Shown piece by piece: positions 20,530 through 29,165 of a stretch of DNA of 64,000 nucleotides (the stretch's first letter is position 1; each line of letters opens with the position of its first letter). The stretch covers positions 1 through 64,000 of the forward strand of contig NZ_JYHV01000029.1 of assembly GCF_000952685.1 (NCBI RefSeq), given 5' to 3'. The position numbers and the translations under genes were made by a program. The notes under the pieces are model-generated. The model was not told the DNA's origin. It saw only the letters and a list, made by a program, of their open reading frames with translations, and did no database searches. The DNA comes from Stutzerimonas stutzeri. Its GTDB lineage: Bacteria; Pseudomonadota; Gammaproteobacteria; Pseudomonadales; Pseudomonadaceae.

Positions 20530-21769
20530 GTGTTTTGCTCCTTTTTAGCCAAAGATCAGTCACCTGTCGGTTGGCGCTTATCCGATCAAAAGGAGCCTCC
20601 TCGGACACCAGCACATAGCTCAGTGAGCGGCCTTCTTCATTTTGAGCATATGCTTGCAGCGCTACGAAAAATCCGTCGAGTGCATAGAGCCATATGCCCG
20701 TTTCGACGCCCGGTTGCCCTTGATCCAGCCAATAGGCTTTTGCAGATTGCGGCCGGTTCGTGGCAACCAAGTCCCTGAGCATTGCTTTAAAGTGGTGAGC
20801 AGCGAACGGCTCCACGGCCTCCTCGGACGTTCCCTCAGCTCTGGTTACAGGCTGAGCGGCACGAGACTCTGCTTCCGCAGGGGCGGCAACCTTAGTTTTG
20901 GCTTTAGGCAGATTGGAAACGAGTTGTTCAATTGCCTCCAGCCCCTCTGAAGGTGAGTTACCGGTGAAAAGGTACCCCCCAATCGCTTGCTTACTGGCCG
21001 CAACCCAAGCCGCAGCATTGGGCTGGTCGAGGAGCGGCTCTAGATCAAAGGAGCCACCACTCTGTAGGTAAAGAGCAACCTTATGAAGCTTCTTGAGCCT
21101 TGTATCTTGCTTACGAATCTGAATTGTCAGAGTGTCCAAGCGCGCGAGCAGTGCGAGAAGCTCTGCACGGTTATTGCTGACTGCGCCAAGTAAGTCATTG
21201 ATGAGGACACGATTAAGCGCACGATCCCCCTGCGTCAGCGTGTACAAAGAGTCGTAACTAAAGAGGCCAAGTTTTTCGTGAAGCCGCTGAACCCGACCAA
21301 CGACCGATTCGATATCCCGAATTCTGTCCGCGATACGGATTGAGTATCCATACCCTGATTCAATAAAGTTTCGCAGCCCAAGGCTCTCTCGCCGAAGATG
21401 GACGACAATTTGTCGAGCTGAATGCCTGACACGAATATGCTGCTCAGCGGCAGCATCCATTCGCCCGTCCCGTTTGGCGTCAAGGTATCCCTCACAGCCC
21501 TCCCTAATCTGGATGTAGTTCTCCTCCATGTCAGGTGCAAAGCGCTCAGCACCAGGTTTGGTGAGCTGTATACCCAGATTGAGGAGTTCACCTGACAGGT
21601 GGAGAACGCCATCCTCTTCGGTGATGAGTTGTTGCCCTAGAATCCAGGTAAGCCATTTTTTAGGTTTTCCTGGGGCCGGAACGCCGGAGTCGGCGAGCAT
21701 CAGATGCTCAAGCAACTCCGCGTTATCTATCAGAGCCTTCCCTAGGCACTCCCATAGCTCGGCTTTCAC
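20522..21769 (-). CDS. Kleisin-like subunit (JetA/MksF-like)
   Basis: 415 residues. The N-terminus looks like a winged helix (KKWLTWILGQQLITEED...LHLSGELLNLG), the middle is a long alpha-helical region with heptads (about 170-240), and the C-terminus is again globular. An Ala/Glu-rich linker lies at about 290-320. This architecture and its place between a KITE-like and a TOPRIM gene suggest the kleisin of an SMC complex. No residue-level signature is decisive. It starts with GTG 21769, overlapping the KITE-like stop by 4 nt (GTGA), with AAGGAA upstream. Confidence 0.6.
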   Translation of the reverse strand: MKAELWECLGKALIDNAELLEHLMLADSGVPAPGKPKKWLTWILGQQLITEEDGVLHLSGELLNLGIQLTKPGAERFAPDMEENYIQIREGCEGYLDAKRDGRMDAAAEQHIRVRHSARQIVVHLRRESLGLRNFIESGYGYSIRIADRIRDIESVVGRVQRLHEKLGLFSYDSLYTLTQGDRALNRVLINDLLGAVSNNRAELLALLARLDTLTIQIRKQDTRLKKLHKVALYLQSGGSFDLEPLLDQPNAAAWVAASKQAIGGYLFTGNSPSEGLEAIEQLVSNLPKAKTKVAAPAEAESRAAQPVTRAEGTSEEAVEPFAAHHFKAMLRDLVATNRPQSAKAYWLDQGQPGVETGIWLYALDGFFVALQAYAQNEEGRSLSYVLVSEEAPFDRISANRQVTDLWLKRSKTHA

Positions 21770-22428
21770 AGCACCATTCCTTGCTGCGCTTGCCCATCAA
21801 CCAGGCTTTCTTGCTCATCTTGGCTACCCTCGATGTAGTAGTCAGCAATCCAGCCTATAACCTGATGTAGGTAAGCCATCTTTCCAGTTGCAATATAATT
21901 AGCCGACTCTCCATCGCGCTTAACCACGTAGCCAGCGTCAGCCATAGCCTTGAGAATGATCGACAATCTGTCTTTATTGTCCTTTGCACTTTTGGCGCGG
22001 TTGAACATGTCAAAACTGGCCAAATCCCGCAATCGATCTTTGTAGACCGACTGTTCTTCAATAGCCTCAAGCAAAGCTGAAAAGGAGATTTCATCACCCG
22101 GTTCCAAGTGCGAGTCCGAGCGCCCCGCATGAATGCTGAGCTGGATGAATTCGACACACGGCCTAACCTGGTCCCGGATGCTCACCAGCATTGCTCTAGC
22201 CGATTCCACATCAGCACTGCTATCCAGTTTGGTATAGCGAGCAAAGAAGACGTCCGGGGAGCTTTCATCGCCTAAGGCACCCAAGTTCCTGCCCAAAGGC
22301 TGAAGGGCGGCTTCAACTTCCGCCCTAAATACCGTCTCCCGAAGACAGCGAAACAACTCCCGCGAGCGGTGAACGCAGATGAACTCACCATTTAGTAAAG
22401 CCTCAAGGCAGGTTCTGAGCTGATTCAT
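21766..22428 (-). CDS. KITE-like accessory subunit (JetB/MksE-like)
   Basis: 220 residues. The opening LLNGEFICVHRSRELFRCL and following FFARYTKL resemble the start of JetB/MksE (DUF4194-type) proteins, and the C-terminal half is a winged-helix pattern (LSIILKAMADAGYVVKRDGESANYI). KITE dimers bind the kleisin and DNA. It overlaps the SMC stop by 4 nt (ATGA) and the kleisin-like start by 4 nt, so all three are translated together. Assignment rests on length, pattern and context. Confidence 0.62.
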   Translation of the reverse strand: MNQLRTCLEALLNGEFICVHRSRELFRCLRETVFRAEVEAALQPLGRNLGALGDESSPDVFFARYTKLDSSADVESARAMLVSIRDQVRPCVEFIQLSIHAGRSDSHLEPGDEISFSALLEAIEEQSVYKDRLRDLASFDMFNRAKSAKDNKDRLSIILKAMADAGYVVKRDGESANYIATGKMAYLHQVIGWIADYYIEGSQDEQESLVDGQAQQGMVL

Positions 22429-25400
22429 ACAATCTCCATGTCCGCTTCCAGCGCAGCTTCAAGTGCCGCCAACTCTTTGTCTACGGAAGCGCTGAATGAC
22501 TTGACCAAAATAGTTTCGCCCTTGCTTCCATAGCCTTTAGCTTTCTGAAACATGTAGCGATTCGGAAATTGCCGGAGCAGCTCAGGAGCGCCGCCTGGGA
22601 AGGCAGCCATCATATGAACCTTGCGGCTATTCAGATATTTGACAATGGCGATGTAGACCGGAGCATCGAACTTCAGAGCCTCGTCCATTGGCGCAATGAT
22701 CTGCACATCCGCGTCCCCACGAAGCAGCTCAAACAGTGAGATGTAAATCATCGTGACAATGACGGTTGTGAGACCGTTGCTGCTGATGTCGGCCAACTCC
22801 TTGTCGGTCCGTGCCACCTTCTGATGCCCCTGATCGTTCACCGAAACCGCTACGTCAAAACACTCCTCAAGATTGGCCGCAAACACACCCTCAGCAATGT
22901 GTTTGGCGATTCGAGCTATGGCATTGATGAGGTCCTCGGTTGGGAGCGTGCCGGACTCCATCATGCTCCAAACTTTCGCCTGCTTATCGAAGTCGGTCAG
23001 GTCGTGCCAGAAGCCCAGCTTTTGAACCCGTGAAGTGACCAGAAACTCAAAGTTCTGAATCTGTGGAAATCCACTCAGCACCTGCTTGGCTTTCTGTGTG
23101 GCGTTGGTGCCTAATTTTTTGATTGCGGCATCGAGAGTGCTCAACCTGGCCCTGCCATCTGCTAACTCACTGGCAATGCCTTGAGCCTCCATTATGAGAC
23201 GTCCCTTGCTCGCACTATGCCCCCGACCCAGGTAGTCCATGAACAGATCTGCGGCGAACAGCCAAGCCTCGTCGATGTCGTCTCCGGCCAGGGACGTAGC
23301 TTCCCGCCAGATCTCATCGATGAACACACTGTGGGTACCTTGACGTGCTCCCTCACCCACGAAAATGCGGCGAATCTCACGACACGTATCAGATCCAACT
23401 CGCTGAAGATCCGTACGACGGCGGAGCTGCTTCTGGATCTCGTCTTGGACATCACTCACTTTGAGGCCTGGTATAGATTGGCCGTCATCAATGGCCGAGA
23501 GCCGGGCAAGCAACTTGATAGCGCTCTCCATGGACTGCTTGGCATCTGAGTTCTCGCTCATTTCCCCGATGAGCCTCGACCGCAACTTGTTGATGTCGCC
23601 CTGTCTAGCTTTTAGCTGTGCATCTGCCTCTGACCATTCGCGCACTAAACTCTCGCGCTCGATTTCAAGACGTTGCAATCGCGCTTGCCATTCACCGAGC
23701 TTCGGCCACTCATAGCTCAGCCAAGCCTGGTACTCGCGAACGTAGCCCTCCACATCGTTAGCTTTTCGGATCTGGCGGCTCAATTCTCCGATCTCACGCT
23801 GAAGACGCTCAATTTCAGCGGTATTCAGGCCCTCTTTTTCATAAGCCCGGAGCCGATCCCGCTCGACCACCTCACGATTAACCTGCAACGCACCTTCTAT
23901 CTCTTTAATGATCGCCTCAATTTGAGCAATTTCCTGCTGATGTAAATCCTTCAAATCAGCCAGTTCGTTGTCGGCAGAGGTATTCAAAGCGAACACATCT
24001 CGACCATGCGCCGCCTTTAGTTCGACTTCACTTTGGACAAGCCTTTGCACAGCCCCCAACGCTTCATCTACTGCTACTTTCAGAGTTTCTAAATGTGCAC
24101 GGCAATCTGCGACGGCACGGTCACGAAGCCCCCCGAAAGCCGATACTCTGGCTTCAAGCTCCGATTTTGCTTCAGTGAGTTTCCTTGCAGCTTCACCATG
24201 TGAGAACACAGCAGACCGGTGCCTACTATCCAGCTCCCGTGCTTCGGCTGACAAAGCCTCCATTTCCAAAGCAATATCTTGAATGGCTTTCTCCGCCTCC
24301 ATGATTGCTGCAAGAATCCGCTCTTCATCAGCAACCAGTGGGGGGTCGATTCCGTCCAGCTCTAGCCTTACTCCATATAAATCAGAGGCGGCCTGCACCA
24401 TCACTGGAGCGAGATCGGTACGCATCAAAATATCGGCTGGAACCAACTTGGCGATATGGGTAGTCCATTCCGGCTGCTGCATTCTTAGAAAGGTAAGAAG
24501 GCTGTCAGGGTGCGCCTTGCTGAGGGAAACCAGCTCACGCTTGCGAGTCTCCATCTGATTTTTTTGATCTTGTTGTGCCTGGTAGCGTTTGGCAGCCACC
24601 TCGCGATCATGTGATCTTGCCTCAAGAAATATGCGGGCCTTATCCATTACTTCACTGGCCGCAGCACACGCTTCACGCTGTTCATCAACACGAGCCTGTG
24701 CCAAGTTCAGATCAGCCTGTGCCGCAGGGAGAACGCTTAAGCTTCTCAGCGATGCATAGATACCCTGCTGCTTACCCGCACGCTCCTTCGCATCATTGAC
24801 TCGCTCAGCCAGAGCATCTCGCTCCAACGCTTGTTTTTTAGTCAGCTCTTGCTTGTCATTGCCTTGCCGATGCCGAAGCTCGCCGGTTCGCTGGTGATAC
24901 AGCTCGTTAGCGGCATCCTTGCGCTTGTTCTGCTGAGTGGTAGCTTGGGTGGCATCTCGCTCAAGCTGAGCAATGCGATCCGAATAAATCCCGTCAATGC
25001 TTTTCACTTTGCTAGTGAGATTTTCGAGGTGCTGCGCTCGCTCGCTTACCTGAGCTTGCAGCATGGGAGCCTTGTTTACCAGGTCGCAGAGTTCACTCGC
25101 CCCACGCCTAGAGTGCTCGGCCTGCTGACGTTCAAGACGCTCGACGTCCTCATTTGCCTGGAGCAGCTGCCCTTCTACTTCCGCAGACACCATGGAGTGT
25201 TTTTGACGCGCAGCGCTGTAGGCTTGCTCGTGAGCACTCAAATCATCGTTGACCTGGACCATTTGGTCATCAAGCAACTTGTATTGCCCATTGAGTTCGT
25301 GAATCAGGCTGCTCGCCCGATGCTTCTGAATGCCCAGCTGGCGAGTAGCGGCCGCGTATCGATATCCCTGCTCTGCCAATAGCTCAAATTTTGGACGCAA

Positions 25401-26153
25401 CTCTTCGACTTTGAGATAGCTCTTATAGCCCTCAATCAGGTCATCGAGAGTTCGTTTGGTCAGCGCTGTGAGCCCCTCGCTGCGCAGCTCGTTTTCTTGG
25501 GACAAGATGCCTGCCATGGTTCCGCGCATGGAGTTGAAGTCCCCCTTACTTTCCAACATGGCAAAGATGACGTGGTCGATCGCGTGGAGGTTGGTGTGCG
25601 GCTGGGCAAGTGAGAACGTTGGTCGCAGGCTACGTATCAGCTTCACGACCATGCTGTCGTGAACATCCTCAAGTCCCGCGTTAGTGTTGTTCTGAATAAT
25701 TTTCTTGTAGTGCAGGCTCGAAAGCTCAGGCGTGCACTCAATCGAGCAGCGGCGCAGATGGTCCTGGATCCCAGCCCCTGGTACCACATCCCCTGATTCC
25801 GCGTTTCGGAGAATCAGCTCCTGATTCCAGGCCGCACGCACAAAACGGTAGGCGTAGCCGGTGGAGCTACGATGAAGAATGGCGCAGCGAAAATCGCTGG
25901 CCCCAACCTGATACTCGAAAATTACATAGCTTGAACGCCTGGGAAGATACCAATCGGCGAATGACACCCGGTTGCCACCTGCCCTCACCACCGAACCTGG
26001 CGATGCCCCGAAAAAGATCGGAATAAGCTTGAGGAATGAAGTTTTACCAATTGCGTTGGTGCCATTAAGACTTGTGTTGCCATCCATTCGCAACTCAGCA
26101 ATCAGCCCATCGCAGAGCGAGTCAACAAGCACAATCTTTGTCAGCTGGCGCAT
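22425..26153 (-). CDS. SMC-like ATPase (JetC/MksB-like)
   Basis: 1242 residues with a split ABC ATPase head. The Walker A is GTNAIGKTS (31-39), preceded by a core strand LIAEL, and about 1,100 residues later come a signature-like ISSNGLTTVI and the Walker B IIAPMDEA (Asp1157, Glu1158). Between them are long Gln/Glu/Arg/Ala-rich coiled coils (about 240-500 and 630-900), as in SMC proteins. It is the first gene of the operon, with AAGGA upstream, and its stop overlaps the next start (ATGA). In Wadjet the SMC gene is third. It may belong to the DUF3584 family, from memory. Confidence 0.85.
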   Translation of the reverse strand: MRQLTKIVLVDSLCDGLIAELRMDGNTSLNGTNAIGKTSFLKLIPIFFGASPGSVVRAGGNRVSFADWYLPRRSSYVIFEYQVGASDFRCAILHRSSTGYAYRFVRAAWNQELILRNAESGDVVPGAGIQDHLRRCSIECTPELSSLHYKKIIQNNTNAGLEDVHDSMVVKLIRSLRPTFSLAQPHTNLHAIDHVIFAMLESKGDFNSMRGTMAGILSQENELRSEGLTALTKRTLDDLIEGYKSYLKVEELRPKFELLAEQGYRYAAATRQLGIQKHRASSLIHELNGQYKLLDDQMVQVNDDLSAHEQAYSAARQKHSMVSAEVEGQLLQANEDVERLERQQAEHSRRGASELCDLVNKAPMLQAQVSERAQHLENLTSKVKSIDGIYSDRIAQLERDATQATTQQNKRKDAANELYHQRTGELRHRQGNDKQELTKKQALERDALAERVNDAKERAGKQQGIYASLRSLSVLPAAQADLNLAQARVDEQREACAAASEVMDKARIFLEARSHDREVAAKRYQAQQDQKNQMETRKRELVSLSKAHPDSLLTFLRMQQPEWTTHIAKLVPADILMRTDLAPVMVQAASDLYGVRLELDGIDPPLVADEERILAAIMEAEKAIQDIALEMEALSAEARELDSRHRSAVFSHGEAARKLTEAKSELEARVSAFGGLRDRAVADCRAHLETLKVAVDEALGAVQRLVQSEVELKAAHGRDVFALNTSADNELADLKDLHQQEIAQIEAIIKEIEGALQVNREVVERDRLRAYEKEGLNTAEIERLQREIGELSRQIRKANDVEGYVREYQAWLSYEWPKLGEWQARLQRLEIERESLVREWSEADAQLKARQGDINKLRSRLIGEMSENSDAKQSMESAIKLLARLSAIDDGQSIPGLKVSDVQDEIQKQLRRRTDLQRVGSDTCREIRRIFVGEGARQGTHSVFIDEIWREATSLAGDDIDEAWLFAADLFMDYLGRGHSASKGRLIMEAQGIASELADGRARLSTLDAAIKKLGTNATQKAKQVLSGFPQIQNFEFLVTSRVQKLGFWHDLTDFDKQAKVWSMMESGTLPTEDLINAIARIAKHIAEGVFAANLEECFDVAVSVNDQGHQKVARTDKELADISSNGLTTVIVTMIYISLFELLRGDADVQIIAPMDEALKFDAPVYIAIVKYLNSRKVHMMAAFPGGAPELLRQFPNRYMFQKAKGYGSKGETILVKSFSASVDKELAALEAALEADMEIV

Positions 26154-26902
26154 ATCTAATCCTTGAGTTTCGACTCACTTGATCATACTGGCGAGTTTCC
26201 GGCCTGCGTTCGAGGACTTATCGATCGTCTGGTCGACAGCGCTACAAACCGCTTCTCGCCCCCAGATGCTGGTTAGGTAAATAACTACCTGAGGACGGGC
26301 AGTCCGAGGAAATAAGCTGTTATCACCCATACAGGAGCGGATGATATGTAGCTTGAAACGACACATCCATGCTGATTGCACATACATGTAGCGTTTTCGC
26401 ACAGAAGGAACGGATATCAATCTATCCAGTTCCTGGATCAGACATGCGCTCTCACGAGCTACAGTGGACGCGCAAACTAAGGGTTCCCACCGTTTCGCAG
26501 AAATGTCCGACGTATTTAGGCTCGTCCAAGTCCTGACCAGCTGCCGGCGCGAGCGCACCGGCAACCCGGACCGGCCTTGCCGGGCTTTGAGGCTCCAGCG
26601 CTCGCCGGCCCGCACGGCGCACGAAATCTCCTGCTTAGAGATCAGGCTAGTGGGCAATAGAGGTGTCAACCAGCTGGCCGACTTCCGGTCGACCAGCGAC
26701 CGGGCTCGTGGTCACCAGTCCTGGTTGAGACCGACGCCAGACACGGCACAAATGAGGGAGGCAATTGACCATAACGTCAAATTACGCGCAGCCGTACACC
26801 GCTCGCGATTGGCAGGAATGCCAAGTCAGGTCTTCACGCGCACCTCTTGCTGAGAAAGAAATGCCCGCTCGGTGCTGGTCGTGAAACCGACAACAACGGG
26901 CT
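26154..26902. other. Promoter side of the SMC operon and degraded DNA
   Basis: About 750 bp without a convincing gene. The part near 26160-26400 is A+T-rich and should carry the SMC operon promoter, with the shared 12-bp motif at 26383-26394. From 26530 to 26760 it turns G+C-rich; open frames there (minus 26175-26669, plus 26464-26853) have no ribosome-binding site or recognisable domain and look like shadows or decayed sequence. Confidence 0.4.
26383..26394 (-). promoter_or_regulatory. 12-bp motif shared by both island operons (right copy)
   Basis: Read on the minus strand, toward the SMC gene, this is ACGCTACATGTA, identical to 13637-13648. It lies 229 bp upstream of the SMC start, against 70 bp for the left copy. 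Confidence 0.35.
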
Positions 26903-27094
26903 TTAGAAAAACCGCAAGCCGCCACTGAACACGCCATGCTCCCGCACATGGTCGTAGTAAGCATTTATCGAGTCGCGGCTCTGCGCCAACCATTCATCGC
27001 CCGATTTCCCCCTGTGCCCGCTCAAGGTCCGCTGCTCGTCGCGAACGCTACGCTTGGCAGCCCAATCAGGGACAGAGTTATTGTCGGCTGTCAT
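26903..27094 (-). CDS. Small protein with a CcdA-like C-terminus
   Basis: 63 residues starting at an ATG with a strong GGAGG 5 nt upstream. The last ~28 residues (WLAQSRDSINAYYDHVREHG) look like the toxin-binding tail of CcdA antitoxins, which typically reads as an acidic helix ending in Gly and an aromatic terminus; this one ends in LRFF. The first half lacks the ribbon-helix-helix DNA-binding segment of CcdA. No CcdB gene follows. It could be a decayed or re-purposed antitoxin; the strong ribosome-binding site suggests it is still translated. Confidence 0.5.
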   Translation of the reverse strand: MTADNNSVPDWAAKRSVRDEQRTLSGHRGKSGDEWLAQSRDSINAYYDHVREHGVFSGGLRFF

Positions 27095-27600
27095 GAAACC
27101 TCCATATGGGCGTAATTTTGCGCAGGCTGTCAGGGGTGAGTTTAACAACGTACCGCCCCTTTCACATCGAAACAGCAGTCGGCAACCATTGACGGCCGGC
27201 TGACCCGGACTACTAGCATTTGAGACGTTAATGGTTGTCCGGGATCAGTAGACCACTACACTTGGCGAGACATTGATCCTGCGGCGCGACAATCGCGTTG
27301 TGCAAATCCCTTCCAGGTTCGTTCGGGCAATAATCAAACCAGCTGAGTAACGCATGGGCTGGCAGCGTAGCCCGCAGCAACGCGTGGAAAAGGCTTCGCC
27401 GTTTTCCACCCTACCTGGCTAAGCCGGTGGGATAGCCGCATTGATAATGGCAGCCGCTAGGTTCTCTGTGCTTGCAAGAAGCGTGAACACAGACCAGCTC
27501 ACTTTTTCGAAAGCATCACGTATGTAGAATTTGCCGCGCTAAAGAGGCGCCTTTGCTAATGAGGGACTGCCGCCGCGCCAACACTAGGAGCGTCATCAAT
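27095..27600. other. Gene-free stretch with one REP hairpin
   Basis: About 500 bp without a supported gene. It includes the REP copy at 27384-27409 and AGGAG near 27585 for the following gene. The sequence on either side of the REP shows no recognisable domain. Confidence 0.45.
27384..27409. repeat. REP hairpin, GTGGAAAA family
   Basis: Stem GTGGAAAA/TTTTCCAC with inner GGC-TTC-GCC and a bulged G, preceded by ACGC and followed by CCTAC. This is the first of five copies in the window. Confidence 0.8.
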
Positions 27601-27846
27601 ATGGATATCAAACGTTTCGAAAAAACGCGTCTGTCATATGAAGCCGTACCCATTTACCGAAAGCGCTGGTTCGTCTTACTTACACTGCTGCTCTGCCTAC
27701 CAGTCACGATTCTTATCGCGCTGACTGGAGATGTTTACGCCAAAAAGGACGGTACGGTTTATAAATTCAAAGACGGCGCCCTACTCCATCTGGCCTTTAT
27801 GGCAATGATCTTTCTGATCGTTGGACTTTTTCTGGCGGCGAGGTAG
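27601..27846 (+). CDS. Small two-helix membrane protein
   Basis: 81 residues. Two hydrophobic stretches (about residues 24-43, LLTLLLCLPVTILIALTGDV, and 60-79, LLHLAFMAMIFLIVGLFLAA) are joined by a short charged loop (YAKKDGTVYKFKDG). ATG 27601 has AGGAG about 11 nt upstream; the longer frame to 27553 has no such site. No family is recognised. It stands alone between two REP copies. Confidence 0.6.
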   Translation: MDIKRFEKTRLSYEAVPIYRKRWFVLLTLLLCLPVTILIALTGDVYAKKDGTVYKFKDGALLHLAFMAMIFLIVGLFLAAR

Positions 27847-27906
27847 CCGGAAACGACGGGGAACTTCCTAGGAAAAGGGAACAGCGAGGTAGCCTGGAAG
27901 AAACGC

Positions 27907-27932
27907 GTGGAAAAGGCTTCGCCGTTTTCCAC
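27907..27932. repeat. REP hairpin, GTGGAAAA family
   Basis: Same stem and loop as the 27384 copy, preceded by AGGTAGCCTGGAAGAAACGC and followed by GCTACGCTCGG. It is 55 bp from the REP at 27988. Confidence 0.8.
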
Positions 27933-27987
27933 GCTACGCTCGGGCAACGTCGATGCGTCGGCGGTGTGGGCGGGTGAGATGGCGTAG

Positions 27988-28013
27988 GGTGGATAACGCT
28001 TTGCTTATCCACC
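27988..28013. repeat. REP hairpin, GTAGGGTGG family, beside transposase remnant
   Basis: GGTGGATAA and TTATCCACC around CGCTTTGC, preceded by GTA. It lies 42 bp upstream of the broken REP-associated transposase at 28055, the arrangement expected for a RAYT with its cognate REP. Confidence 0.8.
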
Positions 28014-28054
28014 GATATGGACTTACCGCCAACACACGCTCAAGGATGAGCCGC

Positions 28055-28176
28055 ATGTCTCGATACCGCCGCCCCTAGTGCCGGGCGCAACCTATTTCTT
28101 CACGGTCAATTTGCGCAACCGCCGAAGCGACTTCTTGTCCGTCACATTGACCTTCACCGCGAGACGGTACGAGCCA
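28055..28176 (+). pseudogene. REP-associated tyrosine transposase (RAYT) remnant
   Basis: The start MSRYRRP (28055, AAGGA upstream) is followed by a stop, but one frame over the text continues PGATYFFTVNLRNRRSDFL, which is the conserved beginning of RAYT (TnpA_REP) proteins. A further shift then gives LVRHIDLHRETVRA, the next RAYT segment. Thus two small frameshifts and loss of everything after about 40 residues, including the HUH and catalytic Tyr region. RAYTs mobilise REP sequences; a REP hairpin of the local family lies just upstream. The remnant ends at a terminator-like stem. Confidence 0.75.
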
Positions 28177-28182
28177 CCAGAG

Positions 28183-28211
28183 GAACGCCACCCCCGGGGG
28201 CGTTCTTTTTT
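28183..28211 (+). terminator. Terminator-like stem with T tract
   Basis: GAACGCC, a short C/G-rich loop, GGGCGTTC and six T residues. It follows the RAYT remnant and probably ended transcription of the lost gene or of a fused downstream segment. Confidence 0.65.
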
Positions 28212-28371
28212 GCTTACTTTGCACGGCGAGCCGCCAACCTCCGCGGACCGCCTCATAAGCGAATCTCTTAAACCGAAAATTTCCGAACTGAACTTGAATA
28301 AAATTTTACCGTACGTTAAAGATTAACGTAATCACTCGTAACTAACTAAGACATCTAAGATAAGGCGCGAA

Positions 28372-28917
28372 ATGAACAAATTAGTAACCATAGCAACGGT
28401 TAGCATTTCCGTTTTCGCACTTGCAGTTTCGGTATGGCAAGGTTATGCGTCACGGGAGCATAATCGTCTCTCCGTAAGACCATACGTTCAAAGCACGCCT
28501 TACCTTGAAGGACCTAACAAGCGAAATGGGATATATATTTCAAATTACGGACTTGGGCCTGCAATACTAAATAAAGCAACGATAAACATAGACGGCACTT
28601 CCCATCTACTATCCAAGGATATATGGGAACAGGCATTTAAACCTATAGGCATCGATGACTTGTGCTTTTCCAAGTCATGGATTCCGCGAGGCTCAGTCAT
28701 ACCCATAAACAAAGAAATCCATCTAATAAAACTAACATCAGCCGAATCATCACGCTGCCTATTAGAAGTAGCCAAATTTCTGAGCGAGCACGATCTGTCG
28801 CTTACGCTGGAATACACCTCAATGTACAACGAGAAGATTACTACAAAGAACAGCTTCAATATGAAAAGCTTTGGAAGAGATCTTTCTCGAGCGATACGCA
28901 GCACCGGAAATAATTAA
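28372..28917 (+). CDS. Hypothetical membrane-anchored protein of low G+C
   Basis: 181 residues. One N-terminal hydrophobic helix (about residues 5-25, VTIATVSISVFALAVSVWQG) is followed by a soluble domain with many Ile, Ser, Asn and Lys. The gene is clearly A+T-richer than everything around it and uses AAA, ATA and TCA codons rare in the core, so it was probably acquired from a different host. A weak AAGG precedes the ATG. I do not recognise the family. It sits just upstream of the candidate effector pair. Confidence 0.6.
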   Translation: MNKLVTIATVSISVFALAVSVWQGYASREHNRLSVRPYVQSTPYLEGPNKRNGIYISNYGLGPAILNKATINIDGTSHLLSKDIWEQAFKPIGIDDLCFSKSWIPRGSVIPINKEIHLIKLTSAESSRCLLEVAKFLSEHDLSLTLEYTSMYNEKITTKNSFNMKSFGRDLSRAIRSTGNN

Positions 28918-29165
28918 ATTTGGCCAGATTTATTTTCTAGCCCTTCGCTGGGTCGCCTCCACACTTTCGTCAGCCTTGACGACAGGCTTCGCCTTGCACG
29001 GTATGCGAAGTGGCCAGAAAGAAGCGACAGTGATGCCGGCCAGTAGTGACTCCGAACGGAAAACCACTGGCCGCACCAGACGCAACTTTCGTGAACAGGA
29101 GCTGGTTAGCAAAGGACTTCAAACAGATAGACTGCCCCCGATTCAACAGCACAGGGAAGATATCC

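Noticed and set aside
18371-26153. Calling the right operon a canonical Wadjet
   Set aside because: Gene order, TOPRIM length and the MBL gene differ, and kleisin/KITE assignments rest on pattern and context.
13637-26394. Island ends as transposon terminal inverted repeats
   Set aside because: The 12-bp match is short, no target duplication is visible and no transposase or integrase lies between, so I kept it only as a motif observation.
26175-26669. Minus-strand 164-residue frame upstream of the SMC gene
   Set aside because: No ribosome-binding site, unlikely composition and no domain; it overlaps the expected SMC promoter.
26464-26853. Plus-strand 129-residue frame in the G+C-rich patch
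   Set aside because: Arg/Ser-rich random-looking translation without a start signal; I could not tie it to an integrase or transposase.
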